From the NCBI GenBank assembly GCA_020629775.1, contig JAHDCP010000006.1, positions 1 through 38,540 of the forward strand: a stretch of 38,540 nt of DNA, given 5' to 3'. Each line of letters starts with the position of its first letter. Position 1 is the stretch's first letter. This document shows positions 7,815-16,170 of the stretch, piece by piece. The notes under the pieces are model-generated. The model made no database searches. It was not told the origin of the DNA and saw only the letters and a program-made list of their open reading frames with translations. The position numbers were made by a program, and so were the translations under genes. Source of the DNA: Planktomarina sp. GTDB taxonomy: Bacteria; Pseudomonadota; Alphaproteobacteria; Rhodobacterales; Rhodobacteraceae.

Positions 7815-9323
7815 ATGTTAGAAGGTATTCTTCTGGGTCTGCAAACAGCCTTTTCGATTGAGATGTTGCTGATGGTGATCGCAGGTTGTTTGATCGGCAC
7901 GTTCATCGGGATGTTGCCGGGTCTTGGTCCGATGTCGATTATCGCGATCATGATCCCTGTCGCGATCTCCATGGGTGATCCGGCAGCAGCACTTATTCTA
8001 TTAGCGGGTGTGTACTACGGGGCAATTTTTGGGGGGTCGACCTCATCAATCCTTTTGAATGCACCCGGTGTGGCGGGAACTGTGGCCACCAGTTTCGATG
8101 GTTATCCCATGGCGAAGAAGGGCAAGGCGGGCAAAGCGCTTACCATTGCCGCCATCGCAAGTTTTTGCGGCGGAACAATTGGTGCGGTTTTACTTATGAT
8201 TTTCGCGCCCGCGTTGTCATCAGTCGCGTTGCTGTTCCATTCGGCTGAATACTTCGCTTTGATGGTTGTGGGCTTGTCCGCCATCGCGGCCTTTGCGGGT
8301 GCAGGGAATGTGGCCAAAGCATTGATGATGACGATCCTTGGCTTGATGTTGGCCACGGTTGGGGAAACCACGATGGCCCCGATGCCACGTTTCACCATGG
8401 GTTTAATGGATCTGCAATCTGGGCTTGGGTTTGTCACGTTGGCCATGGCGATGTTCGCATTGCCAGAAGCTTTGTTCCTTGTCTTGAAACCATCTCTTTC
8501 CGCCTCGGGTGAAAGTGGGGAAATCAAAGACCTGCGCATTACCAAAGCCGAAGCGAAATCAATTGCCCCTGTCATTGGCCGTCAAAGCTTGCAGGGATTC
8601 TTTATTGGTGTCCTGCCAGGGGCGGGGGCGACGATCGCGAGTTTTCTGGGCTATGCGGTTGAACGCAATATTGCGCCAAAGAAAGAACAAGATGAATTTG
8701 GCAAAGGGTCGGTGAAAGGGTTGGCCGCGCCTGAGACCGCGAATAATGCAGCCTGCACTGGGTCCTTTGTTCCGCTTTTGACTTTGGGCATTCCTGGATC
8801 TGGAACCACGGCGATCTTGCTGGGTGCATTGATTGCTTTGAATGTGACCCCTGGTCCGCGTCTCATGTTGGATGAACCCCAGATTTTTTGGTCGGTTATT
8901 ATTTCCATGTATATCGGGAATTTGGTGCTGTTGGTTTTGAACCTGCCGTTGATCCCTTACATCGCTAAGGTCCTGTCGGTGCCGCGCAATTACTTGATCC
9001 CCTTCATTTTGTTTTTCACTCTAATGGGGGCGTATATCGGTCAGAACAACGCGACCGAACTTTTGATCTTGGTTGGTTTTGGAATTTGCGCCACGGTCTT
9101 AAAGTTTGCTGACTATCCGCTTGCGCCACTGCTGATTGGGTTCATTTTGGGGGGCATGCTGGAAGACAATTTCTCAAGATCGATGCAGTTGTACGATGGT
9201 TTTGGCTTCGTTTTGCAACGGCCGATGACGCTGGGCCTTCTGGCAATAGCCGTCATTCTCATTCTTCTTCCAACCTTCCGCAATTATCGTGCCCGTTCTG
9301 CGTCGGTTGCGGATGGGGACTGA
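7815..9323 (+). CDS. tctA: TctA: large membrane subunit of tripartite tricarboxylate transporter
   Basis: The 502-residue polytopic protein is the translocating subunit, with about 11-12 hydrophobic segments. Two TctA signature loops are visible: GMLPGLGPMSIIAIMIP near the N-terminus and LTLGIPGSGTTAILLGAL in the second half. The two halves are related in the family, and both glycine-rich motifs probably line the substrate path. It uses ion gradients together with TctB and the TctC receptor to import carboxylates. It starts one base after the tctB stop. A GGGGGG run a few bases upstream may act as the ribosome-binding site. It is the last gene of tctCBA. Confidence 0.94.
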   Translation: MLEGILLGLQTAFSIEMLLMVIAGCLIGTFIGMLPGLGPMSIIAIMIPVAISMGDPAAALILLAGVYYGAIFGGSTSSILLNAPGVAGTVATSFDGYPMAKKGKAGKALTIAAIASFCGGTIGAVLLMIFAPALSSVALLFHSAEYFALMVVGLSAIAAFAGAGNVAKALMMTILGLMLATVGETTMAPMPRFTMGLMDLQSGLGFVTLAMAMFALPEALFLVLKPSLSASGESGEIKDLRITKAEAKSIAPVIGRQSLQGFFIGVLPGAGATIASFLGYAVERNIAPKKEQDEFGKGSVKGLAAPETANNAACTGSFVPLLTLGIPGSGTTAILLGALIALNVTPGPRLMLDEPQIFWSVIISMYIGNLVLLVLNLPLIPYIAKVLSVPRNYLIPFILFFTLMGAYIGQNNATELLILVGFGICATVLKFADYPLAPLLIGFILGGMLEDNFSRSMQLYDGFGFVLQRPMTLGLLAIAVILILLPTFRNYRARSASVADGD

Positions 9324-9406
9324 AGCATGCGGCACATACGTATGATCGCTTTTGCTTAATGGTAAATATCTGCTGTCACGCTTAACGCCGACCCGCGACT
9401 AAAAGA

Positions 9407-9442
9407 AATCGCCCTGCACTAACGATGGCGGGGCGATTGTCT
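9407..9442. terminator. Bidirectional terminator between tctA and lysR
   Basis: An 11-bp stem (one G-T pair) forms between AATCGCCCTGC (9407-9417) and GCGGGGCGATT (9428-9438) with a 10-base loop. The plus strand continues GTCTTT and the minus strand continues TTTCTTTTAG. The position between convergent genes suits termination in both directions. Confidence 0.65.
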
Positions 9443-9533
9443 TTGAGGGACAACCTAAGTTCAACGCCGTTGAAATATGAATTTTCTGCCAGCGCCTTTG
9501 CTGGAATTTTGAACCCCATGACTGTTCAAAAAA

Positions 9534-10415
9534 CTAGAACAAGGCCTCTACGATTTTAACAAACTCCCCTACTGCTGCGCTTTTTTCAGCCGTGCGCCGC
9601 GCGACATACAGATCAATCGTTTTACCGTTTGTTTCAAAGGGAACGAAAGCAACATCGGACGGCGCAAGCGTTTTCAACCACGCAGGCGCAAGCGCGATCC
9701 CCAGGCCATGGGCCACAAACTGAAGAAGGGTCGATTTGTCGATGACCTCGCACACGACATTGGGCTGTTTGCCCGCTTCGCGAAATCCTTGCCACAGCAT
9801 TTCGTGCAAAATCGGACGGGCATGCTTGGGGTATCCGACGATCGGCTCTTCAAGAATATCGGCGACCGTAAGATGTTTCCTTCGTGACAGCGGGTTCGAC
9901 GTGGCCACCACCACATCCACGGTTTGTCGGTGAAGCAACGTGCTGGTGATGTGGTCTTCTCGAGACGGTTCCCGGGTAAACACAATATCAGCCCTGTGGC
10001 TTTCAAGCTGTTGTGCGTGGAAATCTGAAGACGAAATTTCCAGAATTTGAGTATGAACGTTCGGGTGCGTTTCGCGAAAGCGCACCAAAGCTTGCGGTAA
10101 CACCGTGGAAATTGCTTCATCAACCCCGCTGATGCGCAGTTGTTTTAAGCCGTCGCCCGCCACATGTCTGACTGTCGATTTCGACCGTTCCACGCTTTGA
10201 AGAATTTTCTTGGCGTCTTTCAGAAAATGGGCGCCAGATTGTGTCAAAGAAACTTGCCGCGTGGTTCGAAACAACAGTGCAACGCCAAGCTCATATTCCA
10301 ACGCAGAAATCCGATCGGACAGGGCAGATGGGCTCAGCCCCAGTCGTTCACCGGCTTTGCGAAAGTGAAGTTCTTCCGCGACCGCAACGAAACATTCGAT
10401 TTGTCTAAGTTCCAT
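9534..10415 (-). CDS. LysR-family transcriptional regulator
   Basis: This 293-residue protein has an N-terminal LysR winged helix-turn-helix (residues 1-60: MELRQIECFVAVAEELHFRK, then GLSPSALSDRISALE and an LFRTTRQVSLT wing). A periplasmic-binding-protein-like effector domain follows, with HRADIVFTREP and VAHGLGIALAPAW segments typical of the fold. It is the last gene of the dehalogenase-leuC-leuD-lysR operon, 17 bases after leuD, with a GAGGG ribosome-binding site. LysR regulators commonly respond to a pathway substrate or intermediate, so it probably controls this operon, possibly through the inverted repeat at 13352-13381. The effector is unknown. Confidence 0.9.
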   Translation of the reverse strand: MELRQIECFVAVAEELHFRKAGERLGLSPSALSDRISALEYELGVALLFRTTRQVSLTQSGAHFLKDAKKILQSVERSKSTVRHVAGDGLKQLRISGVDEAISTVLPQALVRFRETHPNVHTQILEISSSDFHAQQLESHRADIVFTREPSREDHITSTLLHRQTVDVVVATSNPLSRRKHLTVADILEEPIVGYPKHARPILHEMLWQGFREAGKQPNVVCEVIDKSTLLQFVAHGLGIALAPAWLKTLAPSDVAFVPFETNGKTIDLYVARRTAEKSAAVGEFVKIVEALF

Positions 10416-10432
10416 GGGGCCCTCAACGTGGA

Positions 10433-11038
10433 TTAGGCAATGACCTTAACACGCATTTTCTCTGTCAGACCTGTTTCGTATTTTCGGATTTGGTCCGCTA
10501 ACTTCAAACTGTCGAGGGTATCATCCCGGTCTTCCAAAAGTGCTGTGGTGGTGGCGTCATCCATCGTGAAGGGTTGAACCTGATTGTCAAAGCGCAAAAC
10601 GCCTTCTGCAATATCAATGGTTATGGTCAGCCCGTCTTCGTGTGATGCCAGCGCAAGAAGATCGTCGCGCAGCGCGGCTGGAACGATGGGTAAAGCCAGG
10701 CCATTTTTGCGGGCATTGTCGAAGAAAATTCCTGCAAACCCAGTGCCAATGACACCGCCAATGCCCATCTGTTTTAAACCCCACACGGCATGTTCGCGGC
10801 TGGACCCGCAGCCGAAATTGTCCCCCACGATCAGGATTGATGCATCGTTCCAGGGGGCGCGGTTCAAAATAAAGTCGGGCCGGATGTGCCTTTCTTCATC
10901 AAACCGAAGGTCGGCAAGCGTTCCTTCCCCCAGGCCTTCGCGGGTGATGGTCCGCAAGAAACGCTTGGGCATAATCACATCGGTATCAACGTTGGACGGG
11001 GGAAATGGGGCAGCAAGTCCAGAAACAGATTTGGGCAT
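10433..11038 (-). CDS. leuD: LeuD-type isopropylmalate dehydratase small subunit (possibly a paralogue)
   Basis: This 201-residue protein is the swivel-domain subunit of a heterodimeric aconitase-family hydro-lyase. It shows VDTDVIMPKRFLRTI near the N-terminus, the DNFGCGSSREHAVWGL loop that helps bind substrate, and a GTGFAGIFFDNARKNGL segment. The length is normal for LeuD. It begins one base after the leuC stop. In a leucine pathway it would isomerise 2- and 3-isopropylmalate. Here the operon also holds a dehalogenase-like hydrolase and a LysR gene, and no leuA or leuB is present, so a different hydroxy-diacid substrate is possible. Family certain, substrate not. Confidence 0.85.
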   Translation of the reverse strand: MPKSVSGLAAPFPPSNVDTDVIMPKRFLRTITREGLGEGTLADLRFDEERHIRPDFILNRAPWNDASILIVGDNFGCGSSREHAVWGLKQMGIGGVIGTGFAGIFFDNARKNGLALPIVPAALRDDLLALASHEDGLTITIDIAEGVLRFDNQVQPFTMDDATTTALLEDRDDTLDSLKLADQIRKYETGLTEKMRVKVIA

Positions 11039-11039
11039 G

Positions 11040-12428
11040 TCAGGACCCTTTCTTAAAGTCGCGAATATCTGTGATGTGGCCTTTAATGGCCGCGGCGGCC
11101 ACCATGGCTGGGCTCATCAGATGGGTGCGCGCGCCGCGCCCTTGCCGGCCTTCGAAGTTGCGGTTGGTGGAAGACGCCACCCGTTCGCCATCCAAAGCTA
11201 CGTCGTCGTTCATGGCCAGGCACATGGAACACCCGCTTTCGGGCCGCCAATCAAACCCGGCATCGCGAAACACCTGATCCAATCCTTCTTTTTCTGCCTG
11301 CAGTTTGGTGAAGATCGACCCGGGAACCACAATGGCTTGCACCGTTGTCGCCACTTTGCGCCCTTTGAGAATTTCGGCCGCCGCGCGCAAATCTTCGATG
11401 CGGCTGTTGGTGCAGGACCCGATAAAGGCGCTGTCGATGGAAATGCCCTGCACGGGTTGGCCGGGCTGCAGTCCCATATAATCCAATGCCCTTTGCAAAC
11501 CCTCTTTTGCCTTGGGGGGCATGTGGGCAGTTTGTGACGGTACCACGCCGTCCACAGGAACGGATTGATCCGGGCTGATGCCCCAGGTCACAAGCGGGGC
11601 GATATCTGCTGCGTCGATTTCAAAAACAGCATCAAAGGGTGCACCGGGATCCGAAACCCAGGTTTCACCGGAAAAATCCAACAGGCCGCTGTGGGCGCGA
11701 CCTGCGATCTTGGCATAGGCCTTTTCATCCGGCGCCATCAGTGCTGCGCGCCCGCCAAGTTCAACGGCCATATTACAAATTGTCATACGGCCCGACATGT
11801 CCAAGTCACGGATGGCCGATCCCGTGAATTCCACCGCGTACCCGTTGGCGCCGCCAGCGCCCACCACTTGGACCACTTTCATGATAATGTCTTTGGCCGT
11901 CGCCCCTGCGGGCAATTTCCCTTCTACGCTCACCAACATCGTCTTGAGGCGTTTGTACCGCAGTGTTTGCGTGGCCAAGACATGTTCAACTTCGGATGTC
12001 CCGATCCCAAACCCCAAAGCCCCAAAAGCACCATATGTGGTGGTGTGGCTGTCCCCGCAGGCGATCAACATACCGGGTGCCACCAGTCCTTGTTCGGGGA
12101 CCACCACATGTTCAATTCCCTGGCGGGGATCCCCAAGCCCATAAAGCGCAATCCCATGTTTGCGGCAGTTGGCGTTCAAGTTATCAATCAAAAGCTTTGA
12201 AGCCGCATCGGGCGGCTGGGATGACCGCGTTGCATTAACGTGATCCACAACAGACAAATGTGCTTCGGGCCGCCAAACCGGCAGCCCCTTTTGTTCCAGA
12301 CCAGAAAAGGCCTGCGGACTGGTGTATTCGTTCATGATGTGGAAATCGACATAAACCAACATTTCACCATCAGGCAGATCACAGACCTTATGGGCATCCA
12401 CCAATTTGTCATAAAGGGTGCGGGTCAT
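11040..12428 (-). CDS. leuC: LeuC-type isopropylmalate dehydratase large subunit (possibly a paralogue)
   Basis: The 462-residue protein is the [4Fe-4S] subunit of an aconitase-family isomerase. The cluster ligands are Cys339 (GSCTNSR), Cys400 and Cys403 (SGCSMC). CGDSHTTTYGAFGALGFGIG, a strongly conserved active-site block, is present. The segment after VDH (VNATRSSQPPDAASKLL) differs from the NVPTT-type sequence of standard LeuC, hinting at altered specificity. It overlaps the upstream dehalogenase-like gene by four bases (ATGA). With LeuD it should catalyse a dehydration/hydration of a 2- or 3-hydroxy diacid. Whether this is the leucine enzyme or a catabolic paralogue depends on whether another leuCD exists in the genome. 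Confidence 0.87.
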   Translation of the reverse strand: MTRTLYDKLVDAHKVCDLPDGEMLVYVDFHIMNEYTSPQAFSGLEQKGLPVWRPEAHLSVVDHVNATRSSQPPDAASKLLIDNLNANCRKHGIALYGLGDPRQGIEHVVVPEQGLVAPGMLIACGDSHTTTYGAFGALGFGIGTSEVEHVLATQTLRYKRLKTMLVSVEGKLPAGATAKDIIMKVVQVVGAGGANGYAVEFTGSAIRDLDMSGRMTICNMAVELGGRAALMAPDEKAYAKIAGRAHSGLLDFSGETWVSDPGAPFDAVFEIDAADIAPLVTWGISPDQSVPVDGVVPSQTAHMPPKAKEGLQRALDYMGLQPGQPVQGISIDSAFIGSCTNSRIEDLRAAAEILKGRKVATTVQAIVVPGSIFTKLQAEKEGLDQVFRDAGFDWRPESGCSMCLAMNDDVALDGERVASSTNRNFEGRQGRGARTHLMSPAMVAAAAIKGHITDIRDFKKGS

Positions 12429-13330
12429 TTTCCAGCCTCCGGTTTTGAGCTGTCTTTAAGCAGGAAGTCTCGCATTTGGTTTGCTATATCTTCGGGGATT
12501 TCTTCGGCCATGTAATGCGTTGCATCCACCGCGTGGCCAACCACATTTTCCGCGCGTTCACGCCAAAGGTCCAGCGCGTCAAAGCAAGCTTCAATGGTGC
12601 CCCGTTTGGCCCAAAGCACTTGCAAAGGCTGGCTGACTTTGCGCCCCGCATCTTGATCATCATGGGTGATATCGATTGATGCTGCCGCGCGATAATCTTC
12701 GCAGCTTGCATGCACTGCATCTGGTGTCGCAAAGGCGGTCAGATATTCTTGCAGGGCGTCTTCAGAAAAAGGGTGATCTCCGCCCGCTTGGTGAAAGCAT
12801 TTCAACTTCCAGAACTCTGCCGGATTTTGGCCAATGATGGTTTCTGGCAAAGGAAATTTCTGGATCAAAAAATACCAATGCCAATACGCTTTGGCGAATT
12901 TGGTGCCTGCATCGCGATACATCTCGCGGGTTGGGGCAATGTCCAGCAATGTGGTGGCGATAATGCGGTCTGCATGGTCCAAAGCCATCCGATGCGCCAC
13001 CCGTGCCCCGCGATCATGGGCCCCCACATAAAAAGCATCGTGGTCAAAGTGGTCCATCAACTTGACCAAATCGCCCGCCATGGCCCGCTTGGAATATGTT
13101 GCGTGCTTTGGGTCAGAGCTTGGTTTGCTGGACCGACCATACCCACGAAGATCGGGGCAGATGACATGGAAATCCTGGGTCAGCAGCGGCGCAACTTTGT
13201 GCCACATGGCAGAGGTTTGCGGATACCCATGCAACAGCAAAAGACCCGGCAAATCAGGGGACCCAGCATGCCGCACAAAAAGAGTTGCGCCATCGCCTTC
13301 CACAAAACTTTCAACGAACCCTTCGAACAT
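12425..13330 (-). CDS. Alpha/beta hydrolase, fluoroacetate (haloacetate) dehalogenase-like
   Basis: This is a 301-residue alpha/beta hydrolase without signal peptide. It has the oxyanion HGYP motif (residues 34-37) and a nucleophile elbow GAHDRGARV with Asp106 rather than Ser. Every residue I know as catalytic in fluoroacetate dehalogenase has a counterpart: Asp106, Arg107 and Arg110 (carboxylate clamp), Asp130, His151-Trp152 and Tyr213 (halide pocket) and His272 as general base. The family hydrolyses short 2-haloacids to hydroxyacids in the cytoplasm, though some members are epoxide hydrolases. It is the first gene of the minus-strand operon with leuC, leuD and lysR and is coupled to leuC by a 4-base overlap. 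Function is well supported by motif, activity untested. Confidence 0.8.
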   Translation of the reverse strand: MFEGFVESFVEGDGATLFVRHAGSPDLPGLLLLHGYPQTSAMWHKVAPLLTQDFHVICPDLRGYGRSSKPSSDPKHATYSKRAMAGDLVKLMDHFDHDAFYVGAHDRGARVAHRMALDHADRIIATTLLDIAPTREMYRDAGTKFAKAYWHWYFLIQKFPLPETIIGQNPAEFWKLKCFHQAGGDHPFSEDALQEYLTAFATPDAVHASCEDYRAAASIDITHDDQDAGRKVSQPLQVLWAKRGTIEACFDALDLWRERAENVVGHAVDATHYMAEEIPEDIANQMRDFLLKDSSKPEAGK

Positions 13331-13351
13331 CGCGAACCCTTTGATGTTATC

Positions 13352-13381
13352 GGTTTTCTTGCGCAGATTATCCGGAAAACC
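13352..13381 (-). promoter_or_regulatory. Inverted repeat over the dehalogenase operon promoter
   Basis: GGTTTTC (13352-13358) and GAAAACC (13375-13381) form a perfect 7-bp inverted repeat with a 16-base spacer, 22 bases upstream of the first gene of the minus-strand operon. A -10-like GATAAT (minus strand, 13372-13367) lies inside it, so a bound protein would overlap the promoter. The co-encoded LysR protein is a candidate, but this is inferred. Confidence 0.4.
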
Positions 13382-13609
13382 ACGGATTTCTATCCCGTTT
13401 TACTGAACAGTAATCCCGAAGAAACACATGCTGCATCAGGTTGGCATGGCGATGAGTTTTAAGTTTCTGCGACCGGGCCACACGCCTTGCCGTTCTTTAG
13501 AACCAGGCATTGCCGAAACCATTTGGTGAAAAGACTGCCGCCCGGATGTCTTTGTGCGCACAGGTCCTTGGGGTGCTTTATGGCGGAATGCGCCGTTGAT
13601 TTTGGCATT

Positions 13610-13623
13610 TGTTAACGCTAACA
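13610..13623 (+). promoter_or_regulatory. LacI-family operator upstream of edd-eda
   Basis: TGTTAACGCTAACA is a near-perfect palindrome (TGTTA/TAACA arms with a central ACGC) of the type bound by LacI-family sugar repressors, whose sites typically have a central CG. It ends 34 bases before the edd start codon, where a repressor could block transcription. The regulator gene is not in this window. Confidence 0.6.
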
Positions 13624-13657
13624 ATCATCGAAGAACGTTCAACACAGCGAGTCAGCC

Positions 13658-15460
13658 ATGGCAAATTCACGCCTTCAACAGATCACAGACCGGATCATTC
13701 AAAGATCACAGGCTGGGCGGGAAGGCTATCTTGCAAAGATCGAATCTGCAGCGGCCGGGGGCGTGCGTCGTGCGCATTTGACCTGTGGGAACCAGGCCCA
13801 TGCCTATGCCGCCATGGGGGCGGACAAAGGGGCCTTGGCGGCGGAACGGACGCCGAACCTGGGCATTGTGACCGCGTACAACGATATGTTGTCCGCCCAC
13901 CAACCCTTTAAGGATTACCCTGACATCATCAAAGAAGCCGCCCGCACCGTTGGGGCCACGGCCCAAGTCGCCGGGGGCGTTCCGGCCATGTGTGATGGGG
14001 TGACCCAGGGCCAAATGGGCATGGAGCTTAGCCTGTTTTCACGGGATGTGATTGCCCTGGCCGCTGGCGTGGCCTTGTCCCACAACACGTTTGATGCCGC
14101 GATGTATCTTGGGGTTTGCGACAAGATCGTGCCTGGCCTGATCATTGCCGCGGCCACATTCGGGCACTTGCCAGGTATCTTTGTTCCAGCTGGTCCCATG
14201 GTCAGCGGCTTGCCCAATGATGAAAAGGCAGCTGTTCGCAAGAAATTTGCGGCCGGTGATTGCGATCGGGATGCGTTGATGACGGCTGAAATGGCCAGCT
14301 ATCATGGTCCGGGCACGTGCACTTTTTACGGCACAGCCAACACCAATCAGATGTTGATGGAATTCATGGGGCTGCACATGCCTGGGTCTTCGTTTGTGAA
14401 TCCAGGCACGCCTTTGCGCAACGCGCTTACCCGGCACATCGCTGTGCGCGGCACGGAAATTACCGCATTGGGCAATGATTACCGACCCGTGGGGCGTATC
14501 TTGGATGAAAAAGCCTTTGTGAACGGCATCGTGGGGCTGATGGCCACGGGGGGGTCCACCAATTTGATCTTGCATTTGCCCGCCATGGCGCGCGCAGCGG
14601 GTGTGATCCTGGAGATGGAAGATTTTGCTGATATTTCCGCCATCGTGCCGTTGATGACCAAAGTGTATCCCAACGGGATGGCAGACGTGAACCATTTCCA
14701 CGCAGCCGGTGGTTTGGGGTATTTGATCGGGCAACTGTTAGACGCTGGGTTGTTGCACGATGATGTGGTCACCGTGGCAGGGGATGGTTTGTCCCATTAC
14801 CGATCAGAAGCAAAGCTGGACGGTGACAGAGTTATCTTCGTGCCAGGTGCGAAGACAACGCTGAATGATAAAATTCTGCGCCCCTGCAATGACCCGTTCC
14901 AAGCCAGCGGTGGGATCGTTCGGATGAACGGAAATCTTGGGGAAGGTGTGGTAAAAGTGGCTGCTGTGGCCCAAGAAAACCGCGTGATTGAAGCCCCAGC
15001 CGCCGTGTTCCATGATCAAGCCAGTGTCAAAGCGGCCTTCCAGGCTGGTGAATTGGACCGGGATGTTGTGGTGGTGGTCCGTTACCAAGGGCCGTCGTCC
15101 AACGGGATGCCCGAACTGCACAACCTGACCCCGTTTTTGACGGTGCTTCAGGACCGTGGCTTCAAAGTGGCTTTGGTCACAGATGGGCGCATGTCTGGCG
15201 CATCTGGCAAGGTGCCGGCGGCCATACACGTATCCCCCGAAGCCGCGGATGGTGGCCCACTTTGCTTGGTCCAAGACGGTGATTTGATCCGGATGGATGC
15301 TGCAACGGGCCGCCTGGATAATTTGACCGAAGGCTGGGACAAAAGAACCCCGGCCAAGGTGGATTTGTCAGCCAACAACCAAGGTATGGGCCGAGAGTTA
15401 TTTGCCGCGTTCCGCCGCACCGCAGGCCCCGCCACCGCTGGCGCTGGCGTCGTGATTTAA
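13658..15460 (+). CDS. edd: Phosphogluconate dehydratase
   Basis: The 600-residue enzyme dehydrates 6-phosphogluconate to 2-keto-3-deoxy-6-phosphogluconate in the Entner-Doudoroff pathway. It belongs to the IlvD/Edd [4Fe-4S] dehydratase family. Visible family blocks include [33 protein letters not shown] (a cluster cysteine) and [20 protein letters not shown] (another cysteine). Later blocks are [15 protein letters not shown] and [18 protein letters not shown]. The length equals that of bacterial Edd and exceeds that of IlvD, supporting edd. The ATG at 13658 follows a GCGAG-like weak ribosome-binding site. The eda gene follows 15 bases after the stop, and a LacI-type operator lies upstream, so the pair probably responds to sugar or gluconate availability. 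Confidence 0.95.
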   Translation: MANSRLQQITDRIIQRSQAGREGYLAKIESAAAGGVRRAHLTCGNQAHAYAAMGADKGALAAERTPNLGIVTAYNDMLSAHQPFKDYPDIIKEAARTVGATAQVAGGVPAMCDGVTQGQMGMELSLFSRDVIALAAGVALSHNTFDAAMYLGVCDKIVPGLIIAAATFGHLPGIFVPAGPMVSGLPNDEKAAVRKKFAAGDCDRDALMTAEMASYHGPGTCTFYGTANTNQMLMEFMGLHMPGSSFVNPGTPLRNALTRHIAVRGTEITALGNDYRPVGRILDEKAFVNGIVGLMATGGSTNLILHLPAMARAAGVILEMEDFADISAIVPLMTKVYPNGMADVNHFHAAGGLGYLIGQLLDAGLLHDDVVTVAGDGLSHYRSEAKLDGDRVIFVPGAKTTLNDKILRPCNDPFQASGGIVRMNGNLGEGVVKVAAVAQENRVIEAPAAVFHDQASVKAAFQAGELDRDVVVVVRYQGPSSNGMPELHNLTPFLTVLQDRGFKVALVTDGRMSGASGKVPAAIHVSPEAADGGPLCLVQDGDLIRMDAATGRLDNLTEGWDKRTPAKVDLSANNQGMGRELFAAFRRTAGPATAGAGVVI

Positions 15461-15475
15461 CAAGGATTTGAACCC

Positions 15476-16108
15476 ATGCCGATGAACCAAGATGTGCGCA
15501 ATGTCTGCGACGCCGCCCCAGTGATACCTGTGATTGTGATCCGTGATCTGGCCCACGCAAAACCTTTGGCGGAAGCTTTGGTGGCGGGGGGACTGCCATC
15601 TTTGGAAGTGACCTTGCGTACAGATTGCGCCTTGGCCGCGATGGAAGAAATGGCAAAAGTGCCGGGCGCCATGGTGGGGGCTGGAACGTTGCGTACAGCC
15701 GCGGATGTGCGCCGGGCGCAGAATGCGGGTGCAAGTTTTGGTGTTTCGCCCGGGGCGACGGACGTGTTGTTGGACGCTTGCGAAAGTCTGTCCATGCCGT
15801 TTTTACCAGGCGCTGCGACGGCAACAGAAGCCATGCGTTTGGCCGATCTGGGGTTTGAGGTTTTGAAATTCTTCCCAGCAGAGGCATCGGGCGGGGCGCC
15901 CGCGATCAAATCTTTGGCGTCGCCTTTGCCGGATATCAAGTTCTGCCCCACTGGCGGAGTCAGCCCACAAAACGCACCGGATTATCTGGGCGCGCCGAAT
16001 GTTATCTGCGTTGGGGGCAGTTGGGTGGCCCAGCAATCCATGATGGACGCAGGCGATTGGGCTGGGATTGAGGCTTTGGCAAAAACCGCAGCGGCATTGT
16101 CAAGGTAA
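15476..16108 (+). CDS. eda: 2-keto-3-deoxy-6-phosphogluconate aldolase
   Basis: This 210-residue class I aldolase splits KDPG into pyruvate and glyceraldehyde 3-phosphate, completing the Entner-Doudoroff pathway begun by the upstream dehydratase. Glu44 and Arg48 lie in SLEVTLRT. The Schiff-base lysine is Lys131 in VLKFFPAEASGG, and phosphate-binding loops show as CPTGGVSPQNAPDY and VGGSWVA. An AAGGA ribosome-binding site sits about 10 bases before the ATG at 15476; a second in-frame ATG is two codons later. KHG aldolase activity is also common in the family. Confidence 0.95.
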   Translation: MPMNQDVRNVCDAAPVIPVIVIRDLAHAKPLAEALVAGGLPSLEVTLRTDCALAAMEEMAKVPGAMVGAGTLRTAADVRRAQNAGASFGVSPGATDVLLDACESLSMPFLPGAATATEAMRLADLGFEVLKFFPAEASGGAPAIKSLASPLPDIKFCPTGGVSPQNAPDYLGAPNVICVGGSWVAQQSMMDAGDWAGIEALAKTAAALSR

Positions 16109-16170
16109 CGCAAGGGCTTGCACTTCTTTGACGGGTTGGGAATGATCAGCCGCGACAAAGGAACACTGCC

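Larger units (their letters stand above)
13331..13657. other. Divergent intergenic region between dehalogenase operon and edd
   Basis: This 327-base region contains no convincing coding frame. It holds two regulatory-looking sites: an inverted repeat at 13352-13381 close to the dehalogenase gene and a LacI-type palindrome at 13610-13623 close to edd. The middle (about 13400-13600) shows nothing recognisable. Confidence 0.6.

Noticed and set aside
10584-11537. Plus-strand open frame of 317 codons
   Set aside because: Antisense to leuD and leuC, both with complete cluster and loop motifs.
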